From Sphingomonas hankookensis (GTDB lineage: Bacteria; Pseudomonadota; Alphaproteobacteria; Sphingomonadales; Sphingomonadaceae): 64,000 nt of DNA. Of this stretch, positions 8,437-15,977 are shown one piece after another. The position numbers were made by a program, and so were the translations under genes. The stretch is taken from contig NZ_LQQO01000005.1 in NCBI RefSeq assembly GCF_001619955.1, positions 62,001 through 126,000 of the forward strand, given 5' to 3'. Numbering within the stretch: the first letter of the stretch is position 1; the number at the start of each line of letters is the position of its first letter. The notes under the pieces were generated by a model. The model worked only from the letters and a program-made list of their open reading frames with translations, had not been told where the DNA came from and did no database searches.

Positions 8437-9270
8437 CTACACCGCGACCCGGTTACCCCCCGACAGCATCGCCCCCTGCAGCTTCGCGCGGGCCTCCTCG
8501 ATCACCCATTCGATGTCGTTGCCCTGATCGGACACCATCGCCGCCGATGCGGTGACGGTGCCGATCGCCTCGCCCGACTCGCGCAGCTTGAACTTGCGCC
8601 GCTCCAGCAATTGCAGCGCCTCCTCCGCCCGCGCGCGCACCGCGGTCATCGTCTGCCCCGGAATGGCGACGATGAACTCGTTACCGGCCCAGCGGATCGC
8701 CTCATGTTCGGGAAAGGTATTGGCCAATTTGCTGGCAAAGGCGTTCAGGATGTTGTCGCCGACCGAATTGCCATATTCGCGGTTGATCCCGACCAGCCGG
8801 TCGATCCCGAACATCAGCAGGACATAACGCTGGTCGCCCGTCGCGACCTGGTCCAGCACGCGCCGCGCGCCGGTCTGGTTCAGCGCCTTGGTCAATTCGT
8901 CATGCTCGGCATCGACCACGCCGACGCCGCCCGCCTCGATCCGCGCCGTCAGGGCCGCCACCTGTTCGCGCAGCGCGGCCAGGCCCTGCTCGGTCGTGCT
9001 CAACCGCTCCGCGACCGACGGATCGGGCGCCGCCACGCCGCCATTCCTCGCCCAATCGGCGATACCGGACGCATGGACCTTCGCCAATTCGGCGAACTTC
9101 GCATCGGTCAGTTGCGCGTCATCGACCGCGGCAACGACCTCTTCGTACAACGGATGGTACGATCTGGACAGATGAACGAGCGCGGTCTGATAATTGACCG
9201 CGCTCGGTTCAAGTCGATGATATTGCAAAAAGGCCAGCGCATTGCGTGCCTGATCGAATTCTATCCGCAT
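8437..9270 (-). CDS. GGDEF-domain protein with a degenerate active-site motif
   Basis: The product is 277 aa from the ATG at 9270; an in-frame GTG lies at 9276. The N-terminal 120 residues are helical, without membrane segments, ending in a likely coiled coil (VAERLSTTEQGLAALREQVAALTARIE). The C-terminal 150 residues form a GGDEF fold: DELTKALNQTGARRVLDQ, then VLLMFGIDRLVGINREYGNSVGDNIL, then the signature position IRWAGNEFIVAIP. The catalytic GG(D/E)EF is replaced by AGNEF, so cyclase activity is doubtful. The domain may bind GTP or c-di-GMP, or act through dimerisation. The 'FxxDxxxxxNxxxG' region is largely kept. It is a stand-alone minus-strand gene. Confidence 0.88.
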   Translation of the reverse strand: MRIEFDQARNALAFLQYHRLEPSAVNYQTALVHLSRSYHPLYEEVVAAVDDAQLTDAKFAELAKVHASGIADWARNGGVAAPDPSVAERLSTTEQGLAALREQVAALTARIEAGGVGVVDAEHDELTKALNQTGARRVLDQVATGDQRYVLLMFGIDRLVGINREYGNSVGDNILNAFASKLANTFPEHEAIRWAGNEFIVAIPGQTMTAVRARAEEALQLLERRKFKLRESGEAIGTVTASAAMVSDQGNDIEWVIEEARAKLQGAMLSGGNRVAV

Positions 9271-9353
9271 GAACACACCGATATCGGGGGTTATTTGCCT
9301 CTTAAATCAGCGAACTACACGCAAAATACGGCAAGTTCGTTAATGCGCGCGAC

Positions 9354-9833
9354 TCATGACTGAGCCAGCAGCCCCGCGCATAGCGTCAGCGCCGCCAGAC
9401 CGACCGACAACGGCACGCGCAGCCGCATCCACCACGGCGGAACATGGCCTGCGCGCACCAGCGCCATATCGACCAGCAGCGATCCGAGCAGCCCGGCGGC
9501 GACGATCGCCGCGCCCGACAGGACCGAGGTGAACAGCACCGCGCCCGCCGCCAGCGCGACCAGCGACGGCACCACCGCGATCGCCAGCCACAGCGTCAGC
9601 GCCGCCCCGCTCAGCCGCGCCGCCGCCGCGCCCCACCACATGCCGCCCAGGAAGCTCAGGATCAGCGCGGCGTAGAACAGCCCCAGCGCATTGGCCGCGC
9701 CGCCCTTGGCCGGGTCGAGCAACCGCCAGGCGATGCCGATGGCCGGCGGCAGCAACCCGGCATAGCCCAGCGCCAGCGCCGCCACCGGCGGCCGCGCCCG
9801 GATCGGGGTCGATGCGGCCATGGGATCAGTCAC
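9354..9833 (-). CDS. DUF3429 family membrane protein
   Basis: A 159-aa integral membrane protein of the DUF3429 family, function unknown. Five hydrophobic helices are visible, with FYAALILSFLGGMWWGAAAA around residues 52-71 and a conserved-looking GHVPPWWMRLRVPLS segment before the last helix. The start overlaps the end of the upstream lipoprotein gene by 8 bases on the same strand, so the two are probably co-expressed. Confidence 0.88.
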   Translation of the reverse strand: MTDPMAASTPIRARPPVAALALGYAGLLPPAIGIAWRLLDPAKGGAANALGLFYAALILSFLGGMWWGAAAARLSGAALTLWLAIAVVPSLVALAAGAVLFTSVLSGAAIVAAGLLGSLLVDMALVRAGHVPPWWMRLRVPLSVGLAALTLCAGLLAQS

Positions 9834-10296
9834 GGCAATAGCCTTCGCTCGGCTTGACGGTCAGGCAGTCCTTCTTGCCCGCCAGCCATTTAAGGCCGGT
9901 GGCATCGCCGTCGCTCGGCCGCAGCAGCAGCGTTTCGCCGCCGCGCTGGAACCGGATGCCTTCGGGCGTGATCGTGCCGGTATAGGTGCCCTTGTTGTCG
10001 AGGTCGTACTGCATCTCCAGCTTGACCTCGCCCTGCGCCGGTTCGGTGACGTTCAGGTACATACCCTCCACCCCGATCCAGCGGCCGAGATAATGGTTGG
10101 CGCCCAGCGTCGCGGTGGCGGTGGCGGTCGGCGTCGGGGTCGGGGTCGGGCTGGGTGCGCGCGGCGGCACCGGGGCGGGCAGCGGCGTCGCGGCGCTGTT
10201 CTCGATCTCGGCCTGGGTCGCGGCCCCTTCGCTGCGTCGCTCGTCGGCGCCGCACGCGCTCAACGCCAAAGCCGCTACGATGATCGTTCCACGCAT
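9826..10296 (-). CDS. Putative lipoprotein with a Pro/Thr linker
   Basis: A 156-aa product from the ATG at 10296, chosen because AGGAAAGGA lies about 8 bases upstream. The N-terminus is a lipoprotein signal (MRGTIIVAALALSACG). Residues about 38-62 are a low-complexity linker of Pro/Thr then Ala/Thr dipeptides (TPTPTPTATATAT), encoded by a GGTCGG-like repetitive run. A C-terminal compact domain starts NHYLGRWIGVEGMYLNV and ends with two cysteines (KKDCLTV...GYCRD) that may form a disulfide. I do not recognise the domain. It sits upstream of, and overlapping, the DUF3429 gene. Confidence 0.8.
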   Translation of the reverse strand: MRGTIIVAALALSACGADERRSEGAATQAEIENSAATPLPAPVPPRAPSPTPTPTPTATATATLGANHYLGRWIGVEGMYLNVTEPAQGEVKLEMQYDLDNKGTYTGTITPEGIRFQRGGETLLLRPSDGDATGLKWLAGKKDCLTVKPSEGYCRD

Positions 10297-10368
10297 CCCT
10301 TCATCCTTTCCTGCCTGTCGTTGGACACAGCCTAGCGCTGCCGTATCCCGACCGCTAGAAGCGGCGCC

Positions 10369-10809
10369 ATGGCCCGCATCGCACTCGCATCCGACCACGC
10401 CGCCCTGACGCTCAAGGCAGAACTCGCCACTTGGTTGCACGACCAGGGGCACGAAGTCGCCGATCTGGGGCCGCACGACACGACCAGCGTCGATTATCCC
10501 GACTATGGCTACAAGCTCGCTCAAGCGGTTAGCGGCGGCGAGGCCGATTTCGGCGTCGCCTTGTGTGGATCGGGTATCGGCATCTCGATCGCGGTCAATC
10601 GCGTGGCCGGCTGCCGCTGCGCGCTCGTGTCCGAACCGCTGTCGGCGTCGCTGGCGCGCGAACATAACGATGCGAACGTCATCGCGATGGGCGCCCGGCT
10701 GATCGGCGCCGAGATGGCGAAGGCCTGCCTCACCGCCTTCCTCGCCACCCCGTTCGGCGGCGACCGCCACCAGCGCCGCGTCGACAAGCTCGGCAATCCG
10801 CCGGCCTGA
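10369..10809 (+). CDS. rpiB: Ribose 5-phosphate isomerase B
   Basis: A 146-aa RpiB/LacAB-type isomerase that interconverts ribose 5-phosphate and ribulose 5-phosphate. The N-terminus IALASDHAALTLK carries the substrate-binding Asp-His pair. The catalytic cysteine lies in FGVALCGSGIGISIAVNR near residue 66. The EHNDANVIAMGARLIG segment near residue 100 is also diagnostic. It is followed by glyA; in many alphaproteobacteria rpiB, glyA and nrdR are neighbours in this order. Here the rpiB-glyA space is enlarged by two repeat elements. Confidence 0.97.
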   Translation: MARIALASDHAALTLKAELATWLHDQGHEVADLGPHDTTSVDYPDYGYKLAQAVSGGEADFGVALCGSGIGISIAVNRVAGCRCALVSEPLSASLAREHNDANVIAMGARLIGAEMAKACLTAFLATPFGGDRHQRRVDKLGNPPA

Positions 10810-10835
10810 TCGGGCGTCGACGACCGCCTCTTACC

Positions 10836-10916
10836 GTCACCCCGGGCTTGACCCGGGGTCCCGCTTCTTCTCGACGGCAGTAAAAAGCGGGACCCCGGAT
10901 CAAGTCCGGGGTGACG
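10836..10916. repeat. R1 inverted-repeat pair
   Basis: GTCACCCCGGGCTTGACCCG-GGGTCCCGCTTCT at the left and its inverted counterpart (AAGCGGGACCCCGGATCAAG... GGGGTGAC) at the right form a stem of more than 30 bases around a short spacer. It lies 26 bases after the rpiB stop and may end that transcript. Confidence 0.85.
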
Positions 10917-10987
10917 ACGGATAGGGAAGCGCGGAACACCGCCGAAACCCGATTCCCCGGGTGGCAATTCGATGACACCCGGACAAA

Positions 10988-11254
10988 GGGTCCAAACGTC
11001 ATCAGAACAAGGATCGTGATCGATCAAGGAAGGTCATCTACAAGAAGCGCAGCGTAGTCGCGTAGCCGACGCTACGCGCAAGCAAGCGACGCGGTGGATG
11101 ACCTTCCTTGATCGACCGCGGAGCGGCGGGCGGATTTTGCTGCCAAGCGGCGTCGCGCGTCGGTCACGATGCTGGAGCATCGCTCCGCTCCTTGCTCCTT
11201 GCCTGGCAGCAAAATCCGCTCCGTCACGACCTTGTTCTGATGACGTTTGGACCC
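10988..11254. repeat. Nested inverted-repeat element upstream of glyA
   Basis: Outer arms 10988-11019 and 11224-11254 pair over 31 bases with one bulged base. They start GGGTCCAAACGTCATCAG and end CTGATGACGTTTGGACCC. Inside are two further perfect pairs. TCGATCAAGGAAGGTCAT (11020-11037) pairs with 11098-11115. CGGATTTTGCTGCCA (11131-11145) pairs with 11204-11218. Smaller hairpins lie in each loop, for example GCGTAGTCG...CGACGCTACGC near 11053-11080. The whole could fold into a multibranched RNA or act as a non-autonomous element. It ends about 40 bases before the glyA start. There is no convincing reading frame inside it. Confidence 0.85.
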
Positions 11255-11295
11255 TAAAGCGCGCGCGACCTCTTTCTCAGCGGGAGCCGCGCCCC

Positions 11296-12591
11296 ATGAC
11301 CGACCAGTTCCGCCCCGACGGTTTCTTCGAAACCAGCCTCGCCGATGCCGACCCCGCCGTGTTCGCCGGCGTCACCCACGAACTGGAGCGCGAGCGCTAC
11401 CAGATCGAGCTGATCGCGTCGGAAAACATCGTGTCGAAGGCGGTGCTTGAGGCGCAAGGCTCGGTCTTCACCAACAAGTACGCCGAGGGCTATCCCGGCA
11501 AGCGTTACTATCAGGGCTGCCACCCCTCGGACGAGGTCGAGCAGCTGGCGATCGACCGCGCCAAGCAGCTGTTCGGCTGCGGCTTCGTCAACGTCCAACC
11601 GCATTCGGGTGCGCAGGCGAACGGCGCGGTGATGCTGGCGCTGACCAAGCCCGGCGACACGATCATGGGCATGAGCCTCGACGCCGGCGGTCACCTGACG
11701 CATGGTGCCAAGGCGGCGATGTCGGGCAAGTGGTTCAACGCGGTCCAGTACGGCGTCGACCGCGAGACGCACCTGATCGATTACGATCAGGTCGCGGCGC
11801 TCGCCCGCGAACACCGTCCGACGCTCATCATCGCCGGCGGTTCGGCCTATCCGCGCCATATCGACTTCGCCAAGTTCCGCGCGATCGCCGATGAAGTCGG
11901 CGCCAAGTTCATGGTCGACATGGCGCATTTCGCCGGCATCGTCGCTGCGGGCCTGCACCCGACCCCGTTCGGCCATGCCGATGTTGTCACCACCACCACG
12001 CACAAGACGCTGCGCGGCCCGCGCGGCGGCATGGTGCTGACCAACGACGAAGCCATCGCCAAGAAGATCAACTCGGCGGTGTTCCCGGGGCTGCAGGGTG
12101 GCCCGCTGATGCACGTGATCGCGGCCAAGGCGGTCGCGTTCGGCGAAGCGCTGCGGCCTGAGTTCAAGGACTATATCCGCGCCGTCGTCGAAAATGCGCA
12201 GGTGCTGGCCGCCACCCTCAAGGATCGCGGTGCGAACATCGTCGCGGGCGGCACCGACACCCACCTCGCGCTGATCGACCTCACCCCGCTTGGCGTCACC
12301 GGCAAGGATGCCGACGAAGCGCTGGAGCGTGCGGCGATCACTTGCAACAAGAACGGCATCCCGTTCGATCCCCTCCCCCCGGTCAAGACCAGCGGCATCC
12401 GCGTCGGGTCGCCCGCCGGCACCACCCGCGGCTTCGGCAAGGCCGAATTCGCCGAGATCGGCCACATGGTCGCCGACGTGCTCGACGGCCTGCGCAACAA
12501 GGGCGAGGCCGGGGACCCTGCCGTCGAGGCGGACGTTAAGGCACGGGTTCGGGCGCTGTGCGAGCGGTTCCCGATCTATCCGGGTCTGTAA
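11296..12591 (+). CDS. glyA: Serine hydroxymethyltransferase
   Basis: PLP enzyme (431 aa) converting serine and tetrahydrofolate to glycine and 5,10-methylene-THF. The start at 11296 is preceded by GGGAG; an open frame extends further upstream, but that part is the repeat element. Motifs: [20 protein letters not shown] near residue 33, [17 protein letters not shown] near residue 55, the PLP lysine in [16 protein letters not shown] near residue 240, and [20 protein letters not shown] near residue 360. A small gene with a strong ribosome-binding site follows after 12 bases, then nrdR. Confidence 0.98.
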   Translation: MTDQFRPDGFFETSLADADPAVFAGVTHELERERYQIELIASENIVSKAVLEAQGSVFTNKYAEGYPGKRYYQGCHPSDEVEQLAIDRAKQLFGCGFVNVQPHSGAQANGAVMLALTKPGDTIMGMSLDAGGHLTHGAKAAMSGKWFNAVQYGVDRETHLIDYDQVAALAREHRPTLIIAGGSAYPRHIDFAKFRAIADEVGAKFMVDMAHFAGIVAAGLHPTPFGHADVVTTTTHKTLRGPRGGMVLTNDEAIAKKINSAVFPGLQGGPLMHVIAAKAVAFGEALRPEFKDYIRAVVENAQVLAATLKDRGANIVAGGTDTHLALIDLTPLGVTGKDADEALERAAITCNKNGIPFDPLPPVKTSGIRVGSPAGTTRGFGKAEFAEIGHMVADVLDGLRNKGEAGDPAVEADVKARVRALCERFPIYPGL

Positions 12592-12603
12592 GGAGTTCGA
12601 AAG

Positions 12604-12756
12604 ATGCAGGACAAGTCGGTCGGCAAGAGCATGGCGAAATGGGGTGCTCTGGGCGCAGTGATCGCGATTCCGGTTCCCTTTGTCGGTCCGCTGATCGGCG
12701 CCGCCGCCGGCGCCGGCTATGCTTATTACAAGGCGAACAAGAAGCCGCGCTACTGA
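12604..12756 (+). CDS. Small 50-aa hydrophobic protein between glyA and nrdR
   Basis: A 50-residue frame starts [19 protein letters not shown] and ends [17 protein letters not shown] lies 8-13 bases before the ATG, an unusually strong ribosome-binding site for this window, and supports a real gene. One Gly/Ala-rich hydrophobic segment spans about residues 14-41 ([20 protein letters not shown] then AAGAGYAYY), flanked by basic residues. It is likely a single-helix or hairpin membrane peptide. It follows glyA by 12 bases and precedes nrdR by 58, so it is probably part of that transcript. Function unknown. Confidence 0.75.
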   Translation: MQDKSVGKSMAKWGALGAVIAIPVPFVGPLIGAAAGAGYAYYKANKKPRY

Positions 12757-12814
12757 CGCGGCACCCCGCCCGCGCCGCCAAATGGTGGCGCGGGCGGTTT
12801 TTCCAGGAAGATCG

Positions 12815-13276
12815 ATGCGCTGTCCCTTCTGCGCCCATGAAGACAGTCAGGTAAAAGACAGCCGCCCCAGCGACGACGGCGCCGCCATCCGCCGCCGCCG
12901 ACAATGTTCGGGCTGCGGCGCGCGCTTCACCACCTTCGAACGCATCCAGCTGCGCGACCTGACCGTCGTGAAGTCCGGCGACCGCCGCCAGGCCTTCGAC
13001 CGCGACAAGCTGCTCCGCTCGGTCGCCACCGCCTGTCGCAAGCGGCCGATCACCCCGGCACAGGTCGAACGGCTGGTGTCAGGCATACAGCGGCAACTGG
13101 AGACCACCGGCGACAGCGAAGTCCCCTCGGGCCGGATTGGCGAACTGGTGATGGAAGGGCTGCAGGGTCTCGATCCCGTCGCGTACATCCGCTTCGCCAG
13201 CGTCTACAAGGACTTCCGCGAGGCGAAGGATTTCGAGGAATTTGCGGGCACGGTCGGGGATGCGGCAAAGGGGTAA
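12815..13276 (+). CDS. nrdR: Transcriptional repressor NrdR
   Basis: ATP-cone regulator of ribonucleotide reductase genes (153 aa). The N-terminal zinc ribbon is [18 protein letters not shown]...[18 protein letters not shown]. The ATP-cone follows ([21 protein letters not shown]). The ATG at 12815 is preceded by AGGAAG and gives the normal family length. It lies downstream of glyA and the 50-aa gene. The stop is followed by a CCCTGC tandem repeat and R5/R4 repeats. Confidence 0.97.
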   Translation: MRCPFCAHEDSQVKDSRPSDDGAAIRRRRQCSGCGARFTTFERIQLRDLTVVKSGDRRQAFDRDKLLRSVATACRKRPITPAQVERLVSGIQRQLETTGDSEVPSGRIGELVMEGLQGLDPVAYIRFASVYKDFREAKDFEEFAGTVGDAAKG

Positions 13277-13279
13277 CCC

Positions 13280-13316
13280 CCCTGCCCTGCCCCTGCCCCT
13301 GCCCCTGCCCCTGCCC
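13280..13316. repeat. Tandem hexanucleotide repeat (CCCTGC)
   Basis: About six consecutive units of CCCTGC, the first one base shorter, begin 4 bases after the nrdR stop. A slipped-strand tract like this can vary in copy number. It lies outside coding sequence, so an effect would be on the transcript end only. Confidence 0.85.
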
Positions 13317-13317
13317 A

Positions 13318-13380
13318 CTCCGTTCAGTTCGAGCAGCTTCGAGCCTGTCGAGAAGAGGGGTAGGTCGCTTGGGGCACCCC
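13318..13380. repeat. R5 repeat, single arm
   Basis: Carries the R5 core (TTCGAGCAGCTTCGAGCCTG then TCGAGAAG) followed by the family's CTTGGGGCACCCCC segment. The mirrored arm seen in the other R5 copies is absent or decayed here (a CCGGTTCGGGCAG remnant lies near 13392). Confidence 0.7.
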
Positions 13381-13426
13381 CTTCCCCCCATCCGGTTCGG
13401 GCAGTAGGACATCAGCCTTCCCGCCA

Positions 13427-13478
13427 CCGTTCGTCCTGAGTAGCGGCTGAGCGAAGTCGAAGACGCGTATCGAAGGAC
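13427..13478. repeat. R4 repeat, left arm flanking the GIY-YIG gene
   Basis: A 52-base R4 copy beginning CCGTTCGTCCTGAGTAGCGG and ending GTATCGAAGGAC. It stops 4 bases before the ATG of the GIY-YIG frame. The copy at 13755-13805 is its inverted counterpart, with about 45 of 52 positions matching. Confidence 0.88.
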
Positions 13479-13482
13479 CGCC

Positions 13483-14541
13483 ATGAGTTTCGCCACGTAC
13501 ATGCTCCATTGCGCCGACGGAAAATATTATGTCGGGCATACGGACGATCTGGAACGGCGGATCGCACAGCATCAGTCCGGCGAAATTCCGGGTTTTACTG
13601 CCAGCCGGCTGCCCGTCGAACTGGTCTGGAGCGAGAGCTTCCCCACGCGCGAGGAAGCAGTCGCCGCCGAAACCCGCCTGAAGGGATGGTCGCGTGCGAA
13701 GAAAAAAGCGCTGATAGGTGCCGATTGGGCTACCGTCAGCGCGCTTGCCCGCAAGTCCTTCGATACGGGTCTTCGACAGGCTCAGCCCCTACTCAGGACA
13801 AACGGCGAGAAAGCCGAAGATGTCGGGAAGCCACCCGTCATCGTCCTCGTCCGCCCGCAACTCGGCCAGAATATCGGCAAGGCCGCGCGCGCCATGCTGA
13901 ACTTCGGCCTCGTCGAAATGCGCCTCGTCGCCCCGCGCGACGGCTGGCCCAATCCCGAAGCCGGCCCCGCCGCCAGCGGCGCCGACCAGGTGCTGCGTGA
14001 CGCCACCGTCTACGACACCGTCGCCGAAGCGGTCGCCGACTGCGCGCATGTCTACGCCACCACCGTCCGCAAGCGCGGCATCACCAAGCCGGTCGTCACC
14101 CCAGAAGCCGCCGCGCAGGCGATCCGCGCCGAACCGGGCCGCTCGGCGATCCTGTTCGGCCCCGAACGCTCCGGCCTCGAAACCGACGACGTCGCGCTGG
14201 CCCGCACCATCCTGACCGTACCGATCAACCCCGAATTCGGCTCGCTCAACCTCGCCCAGGCGGTGATCCTCGTCGCGTACGAATGGTCGAAGGGCGAAGG
14301 GCTGGCCAGCCCGCCGACCGTCGACCTGGGCGCCCCCGCCCCGCACCAGGAGTTGGAGGGCATGATCGGCCAGCTCGACGACATGCTGGAAGCCGCGCGC
14401 TTCTTCTATCCCCCCGAACGCGCGGCGACCTCGCGCCGGACGCTCAGGACGCTGCTGACGAAGGCCGGCTGGACGTCGCAGGAAGTGCGGACGATGCGCG
14501 GGGTGCTGTCGGCGCTGGATGGGGCGAAACGGCGGCGATAA
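13483..14541 (+). CDS. GIY-YIG nuclease domain fused to a TrmJ-type RNA 2'-O-methyltransferase
   Basis: One continuous 352-aa frame. Residues 1-90 are a small UPF0213-like GIY-YIG domain: TYMLHCADGKYYVGHTDDLE, then the metal-binding Glu and basic helix in AETRLKGWSRAKKKALI. Residues about 92-108 (FDTGLRQAQPLLRTNG) are encoded by an R4 repeat. From about residue 117 a SpoU/TrmJ methyltransferase follows: VIVLVRPQLGQNIGKAARAM, then SAILFGPERSGLETDDV, then PINPEFGSLNLAQAVILVAY (knot). A C-terminal helical extension is typical of TrmJ. No ATG, GTG or TTG occurs in frame at the methyltransferase boundary, so it appears to depend on the fusion. TrmJ modifies tRNA position 32. The GIY-YIG part seems to be an inserted cassette. 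Confidence 0.85.
   Translation: MSFATYMLHCADGKYYVGHTDDLERRIAQHQSGEIPGFTASRLPVELVWSESFPTREEAVAAETRLKGWSRAKKKALIGADWATVSALARKSFDTGLRQAQPLLRTNGEKAEDVGKPPVIVLVRPQLGQNIGKAARAMLNFGLVEMRLVAPRDGWPNPEAGPAASGADQVLRDATVYDTVAEAVADCAHVYATTVRKRGITKPVVTPEAAAQAIRAEPGRSAILFGPERSGLETDDVALARTILTVPINPEFGSLNLAQAVILVAYEWSKGEGLASPPTVDLGAPAPHQELEGMIGQLDDMLEAARFFYPPERAATSRRTLRTLLTKAGWTSQEVRTMRGVLSALDGAKRRR
13755..13805. repeat. R4 repeat, right arm, embedded in coding sequence
   Basis: Begins GTCCTTCGATACGGGTCTTC and ends CTACTCAGGACAAACGG. It is inverted relative to 13427-13478. Here it is translated in frame as the linker of the GIY-YIG/TrmJ fusion. Confidence 0.88.
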
Positions 14542-14551
14542 TACTCGAAAT

Positions 14552-14671
14552 CCGTTCGGTTCGAGCAGGTTCGAGCTTGTCGAGAAGCGTCCGTCGAGAA
14601 CGCGCCGCTTGGGGCACCCCCTTCTCGACTACGGTTCTCGACAGGCTCGAACCTGCGCTCGAAGCAAACGG
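14552..14671. repeat. R5 inverted-repeat pair
   Basis: The left half CCGTTCGGTTCGAGCAGGTT...CTTGTCGAGAA and right half TTCTCGACAGGCTCGAACCTG...CAAACGG are inverted copies around a CTTGGGGCACCCCC segment. It occupies the space between the fusion gene and the convergent chorismate mutase gene. Confidence 0.85.
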
Positions 14672-14691
14672 AGTAGGGAATGGGAAAGGAC

Positions 14692-14997
14692 CTACCCCCG
14701 CATAGCGTCGAACCGCGCCAACTCATACGCGATCGACCCCTCGACCAGCCGCTCCCACAGCTCCGCCACGACATCCTCCGGCACGCCCATCGCGACCGCC
14801 GCCGCCCGCGCGTTCGCAATGACCTCAGCCTTGCGCCCCTCGTCCCGCACCGCCTCGCGCCCCGGCTTGATCCGCGCCGCCGCGTCCATATAGGCAAAGC
14901 GCCGGGCCAGCAGCGCGACCAGTTCGCGGTCGAGGGCGTCCACGCCGGCGCGGACTTCGGTCATGGTGGTGCACTGGGGGCCGGGAAGGATCGTCAT
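14692..14997 (-). CDS. Chorismate mutase (AroQ class, monofunctional)
   Basis: A 101-aa all-helical enzyme converting chorismate to prephenate. The AroQ-class pattern is seen: VDALDRELVALLARRFAYMD, then AARIKPGREAVRDEGRKAEVIANARAAA, then VAELWERLVEGSIAYELARFD. Arg and Lys residues in the first two helices form the active site in the family. The start at 14997 lacks a clear ribosome-binding site; an internal ATG at 14964 (MTEVRAGVDALD) is an alternative giving 90 aa. It is divergent from rpsD. Confidence 0.9.
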   Translation of the reverse strand: MTILPGPQCTTMTEVRAGVDALDRELVALLARRFAYMDAAARIKPGREAVRDEGRKAEVIANARAAAVAMGVPEDVVAELWERLVEGSIAYELARFDAMRG

Positions 14998-15036
14998 GGC
15001 CGAATGCTGTGGCGTGCCACGCCCGCCCTGTCCAGC

Positions 15037-15064
15037 TTGACTCCTTGCACGCACCCGGCTAACC
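15037..15064 (+). promoter_or_regulatory. Candidate sigma-70-type promoter for rpsD
   Basis: TTGACT (15037-15042) and CTAACC (15059-15064) are spaced by 16 bases. They lie between the divergent chorismate mutase start and rpsD. This would give an rpsD leader of about 125 bases that contains short GC palindromes (for example GACCCAGGTC). The match is partial, so this is tentative. Confidence 0.35.
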
Positions 15065-15194
15065 GCGCCGCTTCGCAATTCGGCCCCGCATTCCCGGTGA
15101 AGCGGTGGCCCCGACCCAGGTCGGAGGCGAAGACCGGGAGCCGCGATCGTCCCCGGACGGTCAAACGTCATACCAGATTGCATTGGAAATACCC

Positions 15195-15806
15195 ATGTCG
15201 AAGCGCTCCAGCGCCAAGTACAAGCTCGATCGCCGCCTTGGCGAGAATATCTGGGGTCGTCCCAAGAGCCCGGTGAACAAGCGTGAATATGGCCCCGGCC
15301 AGCACGGTCAGCGTCGCAAGGGCAAGATGTCGGACTTCGGCATCCAGCTGCGCGCGAAGCAGAAGCTGAAGGGCTATTACGGCGACGTCACCGAAAAGCA
15401 GTTCAAGCGCACCTATGAAGAAGCGTCGCGCATGAAGGGCGACACCGGTCAGAACCTGATCGGCCTGCTCGAACAGCGCCTCGACATGATCGTGTACCGT
15501 GCGAAGTTCGCGCCGACCGTGTTCGCCGCGCGCCAGCTGGTCAGCCACGGCCACGTCCGCGTCAACGGCGTGAAGTGCAACATCGCGTCGCGCCGCTGCT
15601 ATGTCGGCGACGAAATCTCGCTGGGCACCAAGGCGCAGGAAATGGCGCTGGTCCTCGAAGCGCAGACCCTCGCCGAGCGTGACGTGCCCGAGTACATCGG
15701 CACCGACGGCACCAAGGTCACCTTCACCCGCGTTCCGACGCTGGACGAAGTGCCCTATCCGGTGAAGATGGAACCGAACCTGGTGGTGGAATTCTACTCG
15801 CGCTGA
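15195..15806 (+). CDS. rpsD: 30S ribosomal protein S4
   Basis: Primary 16S-rRNA-binding protein of the small subunit (203 aa). The N-terminus [20 protein letters not shown] and the [21 protein letters not shown] block are alphaproteobacterial in type. An S4 RNA-binding domain spans about residues 93-155 ([20 protein letters not shown], then [18 protein letters not shown]). The ATG at 15195 follows GGAAAT. It is transcribed alone here, as in many alphaproteobacteria. Strong hairpins begin 2 bases after its stop. Confidence 0.98.
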   Translation: MSKRSSAKYKLDRRLGENIWGRPKSPVNKREYGPGQHGQRRKGKMSDFGIQLRAKQKLKGYYGDVTEKQFKRTYEEASRMKGDTGQNLIGLLEQRLDMIVYRAKFAPTVFAARQLVSHGHVRVNGVKCNIASRRCYVGDEISLGTKAQEMALVLEAQTLAERDVPEYIGTDGTKVTFTRVPTLDEVPYPVKMEPNLVVEFYSR

Positions 15807-15807
15807 C

Positions 15808-15955
15808 GTCGCGCTGAGCCAAGGTCCAGCAAAGCTGGACCAAGGCACCACCTCAGCGCGACCGGCCGGCGGGGCCGAGGCCCCGACCGACGGGTTTCGA
15901 GGTGCGGAATGCCCCGCATTCCGCAGACCATGCCGGGGGCATGGTCGACCTCGAA
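15808..15955. other. Cluster of stem-loops directly 3' of rpsD
   Basis: Five perfect palindromic stems are packed together. GTCGCGCTGAG (15808-15818) pairs with 15852-15862 and encloses GGTCCAGC-AAA-GCTGGACC (15823-15841). GGGGCC-GA-GGCCCC is at 15871-15884. An outer stem TTCGAGGT/ACCTCGAA (15896-15903 with 15948-15955) encloses two hairpins. These are GCGGAATG/CATTCCGC (15904-15924) and GACCATGCC/GGCATGGTC (15926-15946). No protein frame is convincing. It could be a complex 3' end of rpsD, an antisense RNA or a mobile repeat. Confidence 0.7.
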
Positions 15956-15977
15956 GCCGGCTTCGCCCATGGCGCTG

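Noticed and set aside
11098..11295. Upstream extension of glyA (66 residues)
   Set aside because: It is translated from the inverted-repeat element; the family N-terminus and ribosome-binding site fit the start at 11296.
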